Part shown: in pieces, positions 56,403 to 64,000 of the stretch
Position numbering within the stretch: the first letter of the stretch is position 1
How the letters are laid out: each line of letters opens with the position of its first letter
Source of the DNA: Nitrosopumilus sp.
Lineage (GTDB): Archaea > Thermoproteota > Nitrososphaeria > Nitrososphaerales > Nitrosopumilaceae
Assembly (NCBI RefSeq): GCF_025698945.1
Contig: NZ_JAILWM010000001.1
Coordinates: forward strand, 496,001 to 560,000
Length of the DNA stretch: 64,000 nt
Direction: 5' to 3'
Position numbers and translations under genes: made by a program
Notes under the pieces: model-generated
Database searches by the model: none
Told to the model about the DNA's origin: nothing
What the model saw: the letters and a program-made list of their open reading frames with translations, nothing else

Positions 56403-57101
56403 TTATCTTGCATCACCACTTTCAATTAAATACTCTATAGGTTGGACATTCCCCGCATCTAAGAGAAGTCGAATTCCCTTGTTTAGCGGAATATCGGATT
56501 CCAAAGCACTAAGCTTGACCAGAATGTTTACAATTTGGCCATTTTGAATTTCTATAGATTCATTTTGAATAATAGGAGTTTTTCCAACAGGTAGAATTGA
56601 AAATTTTCCATCTGATGGATATTTGCCATTAACTAATGGAGCAGTAGCATCTAATTGAACACCAGATGTTGAAGAGTCCCATGTGTATACTACACCGTTT
56701 AAAGATACATCATCAAGAAATATAGAATCCAAACTATTGTTCTGAACTTGAAAGACAATAAATTCAGTTCCACCATTTAATGGAATGTTATTTGGAGTTC
56801 CACTACAACTAGAACCACATAATAAAGAATTGAATTGATTATCAATATTTGGCAAGGACAATAATGTAATTGAGTCTCTAGTATCATATGCTAAAAGAAA
56901 TAGATTCAGAGAAGAAGAATCCAATGTTGAGATTGTTCCAAGATTTCCAGATACAAAGGCATCATTCATAAAATATGTGAGTGTACTTGCACCGGTTATA
57001 GTTACTGCCATCAACATCATTGTACTAATTACATCAGCAACTCCACGTCTTTTTCTTAATCGAGATTTTTTTTCAGAGATTTTGTTAATAGTTGAATTCA
57101 T
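56403..57101 (-). CDS. Minor pilin-like protein
   Basis: 232 aa. Leader RLRKRRGVADVISTMMLMAVT fits the class III signal. The extracellular part has one Cys pair (LLCGSSCSG). 21 bp after the neighbour downstream. Confidence 0.72.
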   Translation of the reverse strand: MNSTINKISEKKSRLRKRRGVADVISTMMLMAVTITGASTLTYFMNDAFVSGNLGTISTLDSSSLNLFLLAYDTRDSITLLSLPNIDNQFNSLLCGSSCSGTPNNIPLNGGTEFIVFQVQNNSLDSIFLDDVSLNGVVYTWDSSTSGVQLDATAPLVNGKYPSDGKFSILPVGKTPIIQNESIEIQNGQIVNILVKLSALESDIPLNKGIRLLLDAGNVQPIEYLIESGDAR

Positions 57102-57108
57102 TTTTCAC

Positions 57109-57612
57109 CTATGTATTAAATGGACTTGCAACAGTAGTAAAGAAATTTCCCCTTACAGTTGTTAATGATATTTTGTATTCTTTATCAATGTAATTCACAT
57201 CATTCCAGGTAGTACCTAATGCAAGATTATCTAGAATTATTTGTTGGGAATCTTTAACTTGAATTATTTTATCAACATCAACCCAATTGGCAATAATTTC
57301 TTGATTATCTATTTTTACGATGGTTATAGTAGAGATAGTAGATTCAACAGTTCCCGTATTGAGCAGATTAATGATTATATCATCAGTATTTGGTTCAAAT
57401 CGTACATGCTCAAATACAATGCCTTCTCTATGAATTTGATTTTTTGTAGGCTCATGAAATGAAAGATCATATGTAAATGCACTGATACTATCCATCCCAT
57501 TAAATAAAATAACAGAACCTACAGAGCTAACAATTCCTAAAATTGCAACACTGCCAATAACTTGACTGACTGCACGTCTATTTTTAGGTGAGAAGGAAGA
57601 GACATTTCTCAC
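57109..57612 (-). CDS. Minor pilin-like protein
   Basis: 167 aa. Leader KNRRAVSQVIGSVAILGIVSS, a pilin-type helix, then a small beta domain ending TTVASPF. It starts at the stop of the TackOD1-like gene, so translation is probably coupled. Confidence 0.72.
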   Translation of the reverse strand: MRNVSSFSPKNRRAVSQVIGSVAILGIVSSVGSVILFNGMDSISAFTYDLSFHEPTKNQIHREGIVFEHVRFEPNTDDIIINLLNTGTVESTISTITIVKIDNQEIIANWVDVDKIIQVKDSQQIILDNLALGTTWNDVNYIDKEYKISLTTVRGNFFTTVASPFNT

Positions 57613-58772
57613 TATTTACCACCATTTTTAGAATACCATTCCGAAACAAACATCTCAACGTGAGAAATAATTTTAGAGAAATCAGGTTCTGAAATTAGAT
57701 GAATTTCATAATGCTTTGCAAGATTTTCTACACCATCATTTATTCCAGATACAGTAACTAGCAATGTATTTGTTGGTGCAATATCTAATTTTGGAACAAG
57801 AATTGAATTCATATCAGTTTGATCAATCCCTCCAGGTTGATTTTTGATAAATATCAAAATTGATTCATTCGTAGTTTTACTTTTACCATAAATTGGAATT
57901 TCATGCACGTTTCCACTTTTTCCCTTTATGAGAACATTAAGTTTTGCAGTAAAGTTGAACCCCTCTAGTAGTTTCAATAACTCATCTTTAATTTGATTTG
58001 TATCAGAATTAATTGAGATTTCAGAATTTTTAAGCTTGTAGCAATATGTAGTAACAAATTGCCCAGAATTAGTATCAAAATCATGTTCGTGTTTTCTGCA
58101 ATGTAATTTAATTACAGCGTTATCAAATTTTTCAGAACAATCTTCACATTGATACCACATTGCGGGAACACGTATTTCTTTTTCAAAGTTTTTGATTGGT
58201 TTTTTGCAAGAAGGACAAAAAGATTCTTCCTGATTTGTAAAATCAAAATTTGAGCTCTCAGTAATGTAACCGCATTTTTTATGCTCAAAAAGATTTAATT
58301 TTTCTACACCCATAGAATGACATTTTGGACAATAAAGACGCATACTAGAAGAGAATGTATCAGAATGTATTGGACAAACAATTAGTTTTTCATAAATTTT
58401 TTTTTCTAAAATACCATCTGCAACTAAATTATCTAGATATTCAATATTATCTTGAACTTCTCCAATTTTTGATAGAATTGGATAAAATAATTTTCCTTCA
58501 TTATAATCTACAAAAGGAATGATAGTTCTATCATTGAGTTTTTGAACCTCTTGAATTAATTGAACTGATTTAATAGTGGATGTAGGAGGTAAATCAATTT
58601 GAGACACTATTTTATGATCTTCTTCATGAAATTCTTCAAGAACAGTCTTTGATTTAGTCTCATTTGAGTTACTTTTGAATATAGACGATAGGTTGTCCAA
58701 ACCTGTTAATTTAGAGCTAGATTTTTTCTCAATTTTTGGGATATGAGAGGTAAATTTTTTTCCGAACATCAT
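57612..58772 (-). CDS. TackOD1-like zinc protein of the pilus locus
   Basis: 386 aa. The N-terminal ~90 residues are low-complexity. Residues 130-250 hold four zinc-knuckle-like groups (C133/H136, C148/C151, C186/C189, C209/C212, plus H164/C167 and C225/H228), in the style of TackOD1, a thaumarchaeal output domain. The C-terminal ~110 residues are an alpha/beta domain ending FVSEWYSK. No membrane segment. Probably a cytoplasmic regulator or assembly factor for the pilus. Confidence 0.62.
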   Translation of the reverse strand: MMFGKKFTSHIPKIEKKSSSKLTGLDNLSSIFKSNSNETKSKTVLEEFHEEDHKIVSQIDLPPTSTIKSVQLIQEVQKLNDRTIIPFVDYNEGKLFYPILSKIGEVQDNIEYLDNLVADGILEKKIYEKLIVCPIHSDTFSSSMRLYCPKCHSMGVEKLNLFEHKKCGYITESSNFDFTNQEESFCPSCKKPIKNFEKEIRVPAMWYQCEDCSEKFDNAVIKLHCRKHEHDFDTNSGQFVTTYCYKLKNSEISINSDTNQIKDELLKLLEGFNFTAKLNVLIKGKSGNVHEIPIYGKSKTTNESILIFIKNQPGGIDQTDMNSILVPKLDIAPTNTLLVTVSGINDGVENLAKHYEIHLISEPDFSKIISHVEMFVSEWYSKNGGK

Positions 58773-58854
58773 AATTTCGCCTCATATAGTATGAACATAT
58801 AATTTGCCATTGTAGTATTCTTATCCTCAAGTGAGGTAAAAGGAAAATGTTGTT

Positions 58855-58868
58855 CAAATGAACGAACA
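58855..58868. promoter_or_regulatory. 14-bp repeat, copy 1, pilus intergenic region
   Basis: CAAATGAACGAACA. With flanking bases it reads GTTC-AAAT-GAAC, a small palindrome. It lies about 85-95 bp upstream of the TackOD1-like ATG. Confidence 0.5.
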
Positions 58869-58959
58869 TTTTTAATCTTAAATATGGAGATCTAGTCAAT
58901 TTACAAATACATGCAATTACAATGTAGTATTTTTTAAAAATATAATTTGATGTTTTGTC

Positions 58960-58973
58960 CAAATGAACGAACA
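58960..58973. promoter_or_regulatory. 14-bp repeat, copy 2, beside the ATPase TATA box
   Basis: Identical to copy 1, 105 bp away. It ends about 4 bp before the GTTAAAAC box (58977-58984) that is about 30 nt upstream of the ATPase TTG: an activator or operator position. Confidence 0.5.
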
Positions 58974-59010
58974 AGCGTTAAAACACAAATGATACGAACA
59001 AAATTGTAAT

Positions 59011-60621
59011 TTGAGATTAAAGATTTTCAAGGACAAACTATCAGCATTGCAAAAATTTCCAACGGAGACTAAAAATATTCTAAAATCAGACAAAAAGGAT
59101 TTTGAAAACACAAATGATTTAGAAATTGAGACTAAAATTCCACAATTTATGACGCTATCTAAATTAGATTGGGACAATAATGAGATTCATGCAGGCATAA
59201 TTAAAGATCCTACTGCAAAAGGAGGATTAAGATATCAAGTAATTGAACCTGTCTTATCAGAGAGAGACCAAAAGGCATTTGAAATAATTAAAAAATTACT
59301 AATGACGGAATTAACCGTATCTCTTCAAGATATTAAATCAAAAGAAGATGCAGAGCGCAGATTAAAAAAGAAGATATCTTCAATGATTAAAAAATACAGA
59401 TTAAAGATTCCTCCAAAAAATATTGCCAAAATTAACTATTTTGCAATTAGAGATTTTGTATATCTTGGAAAAATTGAGCCCTTGATGAGAGATCACATGA
59501 TTGAAGAGATTAGTTGTGATGGCACAAACATTCCAATCTACATATGGCATAGAGAACACGAATCAATGCCAACGAACATCATCTTTGAAAAAGATGCAGA
59601 ATTAAATAATTTTTCAAGAAAAATGGCATACATTTGTGGAAAACATGTCTCAATGGCAGATCCAATTGTGGATGCTTCATTACCAAATGGGAGTAGAATA
59701 AATCTAACATTAGGACATGAGATTACCAAGCGAGGAAGCACGTTTACAATAAGACGATTCAGGGCAGATCCAATTACAATAATTGATTTGATAAAATTTG
59801 GAACAGTTTCAGTTGATATTGCAGCATACATGTGGTATTTGGCTGAAAAAAGATCAACTATGCTAATTGCAGGTGGTACTGCAAGTGGAAAGACAACAGC
59901 ACTAAACGCCTTAGCCTCATTTATCAGACCAGGACAAAAAGTAGTCAGCATAGAAGACACACAGGAGCTAAATTTGCCTCACGAGAATTGGATTCCAGCA
60001 GTTTCAAGACAGAATTTTACGGACACCCAGGTTGGTGAAATTAATCAATTTGATCTCCTAAGAGCAGCATTACGACAAAGACCAGACATTATCATTGTGG
60101 GTGAAACAAGAGGAAGGGAAGCATATACTCTATTCCAGGCTATGGCAACAGGTCACGGAGGATTTTCCTCAATTCACGCTGATTCGGTAGAGGCAACCCT
60201 AACAAGACTAACATCATCACCAATGGATGTACCAAAAGCACTCATCTCAAATAGTTTAGATTTGATAACATTGCAATTAAAAATTAGAGTAGGAGACAAA
60301 TCAGCTAGAAGAATCATCCAGGTTTCAGAAATTGATGGATTAGATGAAAATACTGGACAAATTAAAACTCATGAGATTTTCAAATGGAATCCAAAAACAG
60401 ATGCGCATGATTACATGGGAGATAGTGTAATTTTTAGAAAAATCAAAGAAAGAGATGGAGATTCAGAAGAGAAGATCAATTATGAATTAACCAAACGAAG
60501 ATTGGCATTAGAATGGATGGTAAAAAATGACATTCGTGATCATAAAGAAGTAACTGCAAATATCATGGATTACTATGCAGACCCTGAGCGCTTCTATGAA
60601 AGAAAGAGGTTAGAAGTTTAA
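59011..60621 (+). CDS. Type IV pilus/archaellum-type secretion ATPase
   Basis: 536 aa, TTG start. FlaI/TadA family: Walker A AGGTASGKTT (287-296), Asp box EDTQEL, Walker B-type RPDIIIVGETRGRE (357-370) and GHGGFSSIHADS. Powers pilus assembly with the two TadC-like proteins downstream (1-bp overlap). The N-terminal ~140 residues are variable. Confidence 0.92.
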   Translation: MRLKIFKDKLSALQKFPTETKNILKSDKKDFENTNDLEIETKIPQFMTLSKLDWDNNEIHAGIIKDPTAKGGLRYQVIEPVLSERDQKAFEIIKKLLMTELTVSLQDIKSKEDAERRLKKKISSMIKKYRLKIPPKNIAKINYFAIRDFVYLGKIEPLMRDHMIEEISCDGTNIPIYIWHREHESMPTNIIFEKDAELNNFSRKMAYICGKHVSMADPIVDASLPNGSRINLTLGHEITKRGSTFTIRRFRADPITIIDLIKFGTVSVDIAAYMWYLAEKRSTMLIAGGTASGKTTALNALASFIRPGQKVVSIEDTQELNLPHENWIPAVSRQNFTDTQVGEINQFDLLRAALRQRPDIIIVGETRGREAYTLFQAMATGHGGFSSIHADSVEATLTRLTSSPMDVPKALISNSLDLITLQLKIRVGDKSARRIIQVSEIDGLDENTGQIKTHEIFKWNPKTDAHDYMGDSVIFRKIKERDGDSEEKINYELTKRRLALEWMVKNDIRDHKEVTANIMDYYADPERFYERKRLEV

Positions 60622-61544
60622 TGATGAAAATGGGAAATAAGCAAAAAAAGAAACGACAAGAAGAATCAGTAGGACAATTACATGTTTTTAGCTACAAGTT
60701 ACTCAATGATCATGTAAAATTTTTGCATCCTAAAATGTCATCATTAGAAAAAGCAATCAAACAAGCAATGATGCCAATACCTTTCGAAGTGTATGTTTCA
60801 AGCATGGTTTTCTTTAGTATGATTGCAGCTGTTTGTGGAGGAGTAATGGGGATTGTTGCATCACAGTTTATCAACATACAGCCTGCAAGTATTGGATATC
60901 TTCTTCCATTTTTAACGGGATTGATGATGTTTGGGATGTCCTTTGGAATACTGCAAATGATTCCAACCATAAGAGTAAAGAACAGAGCAGCCAAACTTGT
61001 AGAAGAGATTCCCCATTTTATTGGGTACATGTCAACATTGGCAACAAGTGGATTAACACTAGAAGGAATTTTTAAGGCAATTGCAAAAGAAGAGACAGAT
61101 GAAGATATTGTAAAGGATGCTAGGTTTATTGTAAGAAATATCGATATTTTAGGCATGGATTTGATTACTGCAATTAAAGATTTGATTCATAGAACACCGA
61201 ATGGCCCATATTCAGAATTACTTGATGGAGCCATTATAACAGCACAATCAGGAGGAGATCTCAAAGAATACTTTAACGCAACAGCAAAGGTCCAGCTTGA
61301 AGAAAAGAAAATGCTGATGCAAAAGACAACTGAATCTTTAGGCAGTGTAGCAGAGATTTACACAATTCTTCTAATAGTTTTCCCATTACTAGCGGTAATC
61401 ATGTTATCAATTATGGGAATTATGAGTCCTAGTCTAGCAGGATTTGATTTGTTGACGCTGATGAATATCTTGACATTTGCAGTAATTCCATTAAGTGGAG
61501 TATTGATGTTAGTGATGATGGACACAATGGTGCCAAAGAGGTAA
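60621..61544 (+). CDS. TadC/FlaJ-like membrane platform protein 1
   Basis: 307 aa. A T2SSF-domain protein: a cytoplasmic N-terminus, transmembrane helices near residues 55-120, a GYMSTLATSGLTLEGIFKAI cytoplasmic domain and C-terminal helices. Partner of the ATPase. Confidence 0.88.
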   Translation: MMKMGNKQKKKRQEESVGQLHVFSYKLLNDHVKFLHPKMSSLEKAIKQAMMPIPFEVYVSSMVFFSMIAAVCGGVMGIVASQFINIQPASIGYLLPFLTGLMMFGMSFGILQMIPTIRVKNRAAKLVEEIPHFIGYMSTLATSGLTLEGIFKAIAKEETDEDIVKDARFIVRNIDILGMDLITAIKDLIHRTPNGPYSELLDGAIITAQSGGDLKEYFNATAKVQLEEKKMLMQKTTESLGSVAEIYTILLIVFPLLAVIMLSIMGIMSPSLAGFDLLTLMNILTFAVIPLSGVLMLVMMDTMVPKR

Positions 61545-61548
61545 TGAA

Positions 61549-62460
61549 ATGTTAAAAATAGAGAAATCAAAAAGAAAATCAATAGATATAGAACCTAAAC
61601 AATCTATTTTAAAAAATGAGATAGTAAAAACAGCATCATTTTCAATTATAGCATCAATCAGCGTTATTACTATGAGTTTTTATTTTTCGGAGTATTCGGA
61701 TTCAACAACAATTAGAGATGTGGGTTTAATTTTTGGAATTTTGGTTGGAATTATTCCACTAACCATTCATCAGTTAAAAGAAGTACAAAGAAGAGACAGC
61801 ATAGATAGAAACCTTCCAGTGTTCCTTCTAGCATTATTAAGCTCGGTTCAAAGTGGAGCTAATTTGATCAAAGCAATAGAACAAGCTGCAGACAGAAATC
61901 TAGGAGCATTAACTCCAGAATTAAAAAATCTCAGAGCAAACATTAGTTGGGGAACCCCAATCGAGGAGTCATTTGAGAATTTTGCTGAAAGAACAGGCAC
62001 AAGGGTTGCAAGACGTGTTACAGTACTATTAGAAATGGCAATGAAAATAGGTGGAGATGTTACTGAAAACCTAGAAATGATTCAAAAACATGTATCTGAA
62101 ATGCAAAATATTGAGAAGAGTAGAAAATCGGCTCTTCAACCATATACATATACAATTTACATCTCCTTTGGAGTCTTTTTGGCAGTAGCAGTTTTACTTA
62201 CAACTAGTTTCTTCACAGAGATTGAAAAAGTACAGGATGGGTTATTGGCCTCAGGTAGTGGAACTGAAGGACTGTTTGGATCATTGGCAAGCATGGAAAT
62301 TGAAAAATTAGAATCGGCACTCTTCAACATGGCAATAATTGAAGCTGTCTTTGGCGGTCTTGCAGCTGGAAAAATAGGTTCAGGATCATATGTTGCAGGT
62401 ACAAAGCATGTAGTTGTAATGATAATCATCTCAGTAATTGCATTTAACGTGCCACTCTAG
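61549..62460 (+). CDS. TadC/FlaJ-like membrane platform protein 2
   Basis: 303 aa. Same family: LLALLSSVQSGANLIKAIEQ and RVTVLLEMAMKIGGDV, with membrane helices on both sides. Two TadC-type proteins in a row, as in Tad-like systems, suggest a heteromeric platform. Confidence 0.88.
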   Translation: MLKIEKSKRKSIDIEPKQSILKNEIVKTASFSIIASISVITMSFYFSEYSDSTTIRDVGLIFGILVGIIPLTIHQLKEVQRRDSIDRNLPVFLLALLSSVQSGANLIKAIEQAADRNLGALTPELKNLRANISWGTPIEESFENFAERTGTRVARRVTVLLEMAMKIGGDVTENLEMIQKHVSEMQNIEKSRKSALQPYTYTIYISFGVFLAVAVLLTTSFFTEIEKVQDGLLASGSGTEGLFGSLASMEIEKLESALFNMAIIEAVFGGLAAGKIGSGSYVAGTKHVVVMIIISVIAFNVPL

Positions 62461-62622
62461 TAATCAATTTAGACATTTTTTGAAAGAAATTGTTCAAAGT
62501 AATATCATAATATTTGATTAACATGGTATTTTTGTTATAATCAGAATAACATGGTTGTTTGTTTTTTACCTAACATGCAGATCTTTTAGTTCTCAGTGAT
62601 CAATAATTTTCAGAGTACAAAC

Positions 62623-62712
62623 ATGAAAGAAAATAATGAACTAAGAATTTGTACGAAACTACTAAATGGTATCAAACAAAATGACCCTAGGTTAAGGAGA
62701 ATGAAAACGTAA
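62623..62712 (+). CDS. Possible 29-aa upstream peptide
   Basis: 29 codons, basic, ending 1 bp before the TrmB ATG. An AAGGAG at 62695-62700 could serve an internal ATG (62701) or the TrmB gene. Perhaps a leader peptide; not proven. Confidence 0.25.
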   Translation: MKENNELRICTKLLNGIKQNDPRLRRMKT

Positions 62713-62713
62713 A

Positions 62714-63565
62714 ATGATGTCATATCAGGATCAAGTAAGTGGGATTGCAGCAGAGTTAGAAGAGATTTTAGATCTTGATGATTTAGAAGCTAAAGTATAT
62801 CTTAATTTACTAAGAGCAGGTCCAATTACTGCAAGTGCACTTGCAAAAGAGTTAGACATTGACAGAGCAAGAATGTACAGAACAGTAGACAAGTTAGTTA
62901 GCAGAAACATAATATCAACTACATTATCTAGTCCAAAATTATGTATTGCATCTGATCCTCATGATGCACTAAAAATTGCATTAAGTAAAAAAGAAGATGA
63001 GGTAAACAAAATTAAAAAATCAGGTGAAGCAATTATCCATAAAATAAATAATGAAATTACTACCAATCAATCAAGCAATGTCCCAACATTCAGAATAGTC
63101 CAAGGACGACAAAACATCTATGCAGACATTGCACAAATTATTGAGAATGCGACAGATGTAATCTATATCGCAACCACATTAGATGATGTATCTCGAATGT
63201 ATCATAGTACAATTCCTGAAAAAATCAGCATATGTGAGAAAAATGGTGGTAGGGTGAGATTACTTGTAGATATGAATGATCCAAAACTAGCACCATTTGT
63301 TAAGCGATTTAATGCTACTGAAACAAGGGTTGGTAATTTACCATCAAAAGGAAGGATGGTGGTACAAAAAAGTCAAAAAATGATAATGTCAGATTCGGCA
63401 GTTTCTGCTAAAAACTCAAATTCGGATTCAGACTTTTCATTGTGTACAAATTCAAGTGAAATGGTAGATAACATCTTTACATTATGCACATATTTGTGGG
63501 AATCCTCAAAACCATTAAAAACTATTGACGTCAAAAATTTTGTTAAAAAATCTAGAGTGGTATAA
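62714..63565 (+). CDS. TrmB-family transcription regulator
   Basis: 283 aa. N-terminal winged helix AKVYLNLLRAGPITASALAKEL...RMYRTVDKL; then a coiled coil and a PLD-like sensor domain (DVIYIATTLDDVSRMYHS, LLVDMND) typical of TrmB. TrmB proteins sense sugars or other small molecules; ligand unknown here. Confidence 0.85.
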   Translation: MMSYQDQVSGIAAELEEILDLDDLEAKVYLNLLRAGPITASALAKELDIDRARMYRTVDKLVSRNIISTTLSSPKLCIASDPHDALKIALSKKEDEVNKIKKSGEAIIHKINNEITTNQSSNVPTFRIVQGRQNIYADIAQIIENATDVIYIATTLDDVSRMYHSTIPEKISICEKNGGRVRLLVDMNDPKLAPFVKRFNATETRVGNLPSKGRMVVQKSQKMIMSDSAVSAKNSNSDSDFSLCTNSSEMVDNIFTLCTYLWESSKPLKTIDVKNFVKKSRVV

Positions 63566-63763
63566 TTCTCTATTCCAAATACAGTGAAGATAAATTAGCA
63601 AAAAATATTTTTTAAAAATTAATTTGTAATTGTAGAATCATCTAAGGAATCTTCATCCCATTTTTGTGCTAATCTAAGCAGGTATGTTTTTCTCAACAAT
63701 GTAAAAATGAAAAATAGATTCAATAATTGCTGTATGTTATTCAAATAACAAGCTACTTTGATG

Positions 63764-64000
63764 CTAATCTCTAGCAAGTCTATCTCTGAGGATATATGTT
63801 CCTGCGATAACCATAGCAATTGCACCTATATTTGCAAAAGAGATTTCCTCTCCAAGTAAAATATTTGAGAACAATACACCAAATACAGTAGTGGTTGAAA
63901 ATACCATAATTGTTCTAACGGCCCCAATATACCTCAATGCAATTAATACAAAAAACACAGGTATTCCAACACCAATCACACCTGTGATCAATATCACTGG
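63764..64000 (-). CDS. EamA/DMT-family transporter, C-terminal part
   Basis: The frame is open to the right edge, so the start is outside. The last two to three helices, with FVLIALRYIGAVRTIMVF and LLGEEISFANIGAIAMVIAGTYI, match the C-terminal half of an EamA repeat transporter. Direction and substrate unknown. Confidence 0.8.
   Translation of the reverse strand, partial: PVILITGVIGVGIPVFFVLIALRYIGAVRTIMVFSTTTVFGVLFSNILLGEEISFANIGAIAMVIAGTYILRDRLARD

Noticed and set aside
58729-58974. 81-codon minus frame in the pilus promoter region
   Set aside because: Its repeated MFVHL segments come from the 14-bp DNA repeat; it reads as intergenic sequence.
63619-63825. 68-codon minus frame
   Set aside because: It overlaps the well-supported EamA transporter end in another frame and has no recognisable features.

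Overview
The window looks like a chromosome segment of an ammonia-oxidising Thaumarchaeon close to Nitrosopumilus. The DNA is strongly AT-rich. The translation and transcription genes are archaeal: aRF1 with NIKS and GGQ motifs, ribosomal proteins eS25 and eS26, RpoK, Alba and an archaeal-type ThrRS. Two secreted proteins end in PEFG-CTERM tails, and a TackOD1-like zinc protein is present; both are known mainly from Thaumarchaeota. Many start codons lie 25-27 nt from the centre of an AT-rich TATA-like box, as expected for leaderless archaeal mRNAs. I used that spacing to choose several starts and to support genes shorter than 60 codons. No tRNA, rRNA, CRISPR array or insertion sequence was seen.

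Layout. 0-0.5 kb: 3' end of purP. 0.5-8.5 kb: a leftward metal-related block with tandem winged-helix regulators, a PEFG-anchored protein, an FTR1 iron permease, a hydantoinase-like protein and the CbtA/CbtB pair. 8.6-15.2 kb: response regulator, DsbA-like thioredoxin, aRF1, HIT protein and ilvD. 15.4-18 kb: a Met-rich membrane protein that shares a module with the iron permease, and a DinG/XPD-like helicase. 18-27.2 kb: an accessory-looking stretch of small orphan genes, several tiny zinc-finger proteins, a matrixin-like metallopeptidase, and most of the window's unexplained intergenic secondary structure. 27.3-33 kb: trpEGDCBA with overlapping genes and no trpF. 33-50.9 kb: cupredoxin, pyrG, nadK fused to a winged helix, a PfkB kinase, eS26, a CDP-alcohol transferase, speB, thrS, a deoxyhypusine synthase-like enzyme, eS25, rpoK, alba, an asparagine synthetase-like protein, a YHS mini-protein, an aldo/keto reductase and a UbiA prenyltransferase. 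51-62.5 kb: a divergent type IV pilus-like locus. To the left are a 906-aa surface protein, four proteins with pilin-type N-termini and a TackOD1-like protein; to the right are an ATPase and two TadC-type membrane proteins. 62.6-64 kb: a TrmB regulator and the C-terminal end of an EamA transporter.

The most interesting material, in my view: (1) three intergenic elements at 19.9-21.5 kb with crossing (pseudoknot) complementarity, two of them sharing sequence, plus long hairpins at 23.3, 26.6 and 33.1 kb; (2) a helical module with an AYLxNYEyVE core, occurring four times in three metal-associated exported proteins; (3) one palindromic TATA box exactly midway between two divergent TTG starts; (4) a 14-bp repeat in the pilus promoter region; (5) several single-zinc-finger micro-proteins. 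All function calls come from reading translated sequence by eye; no database search or folding program was run.
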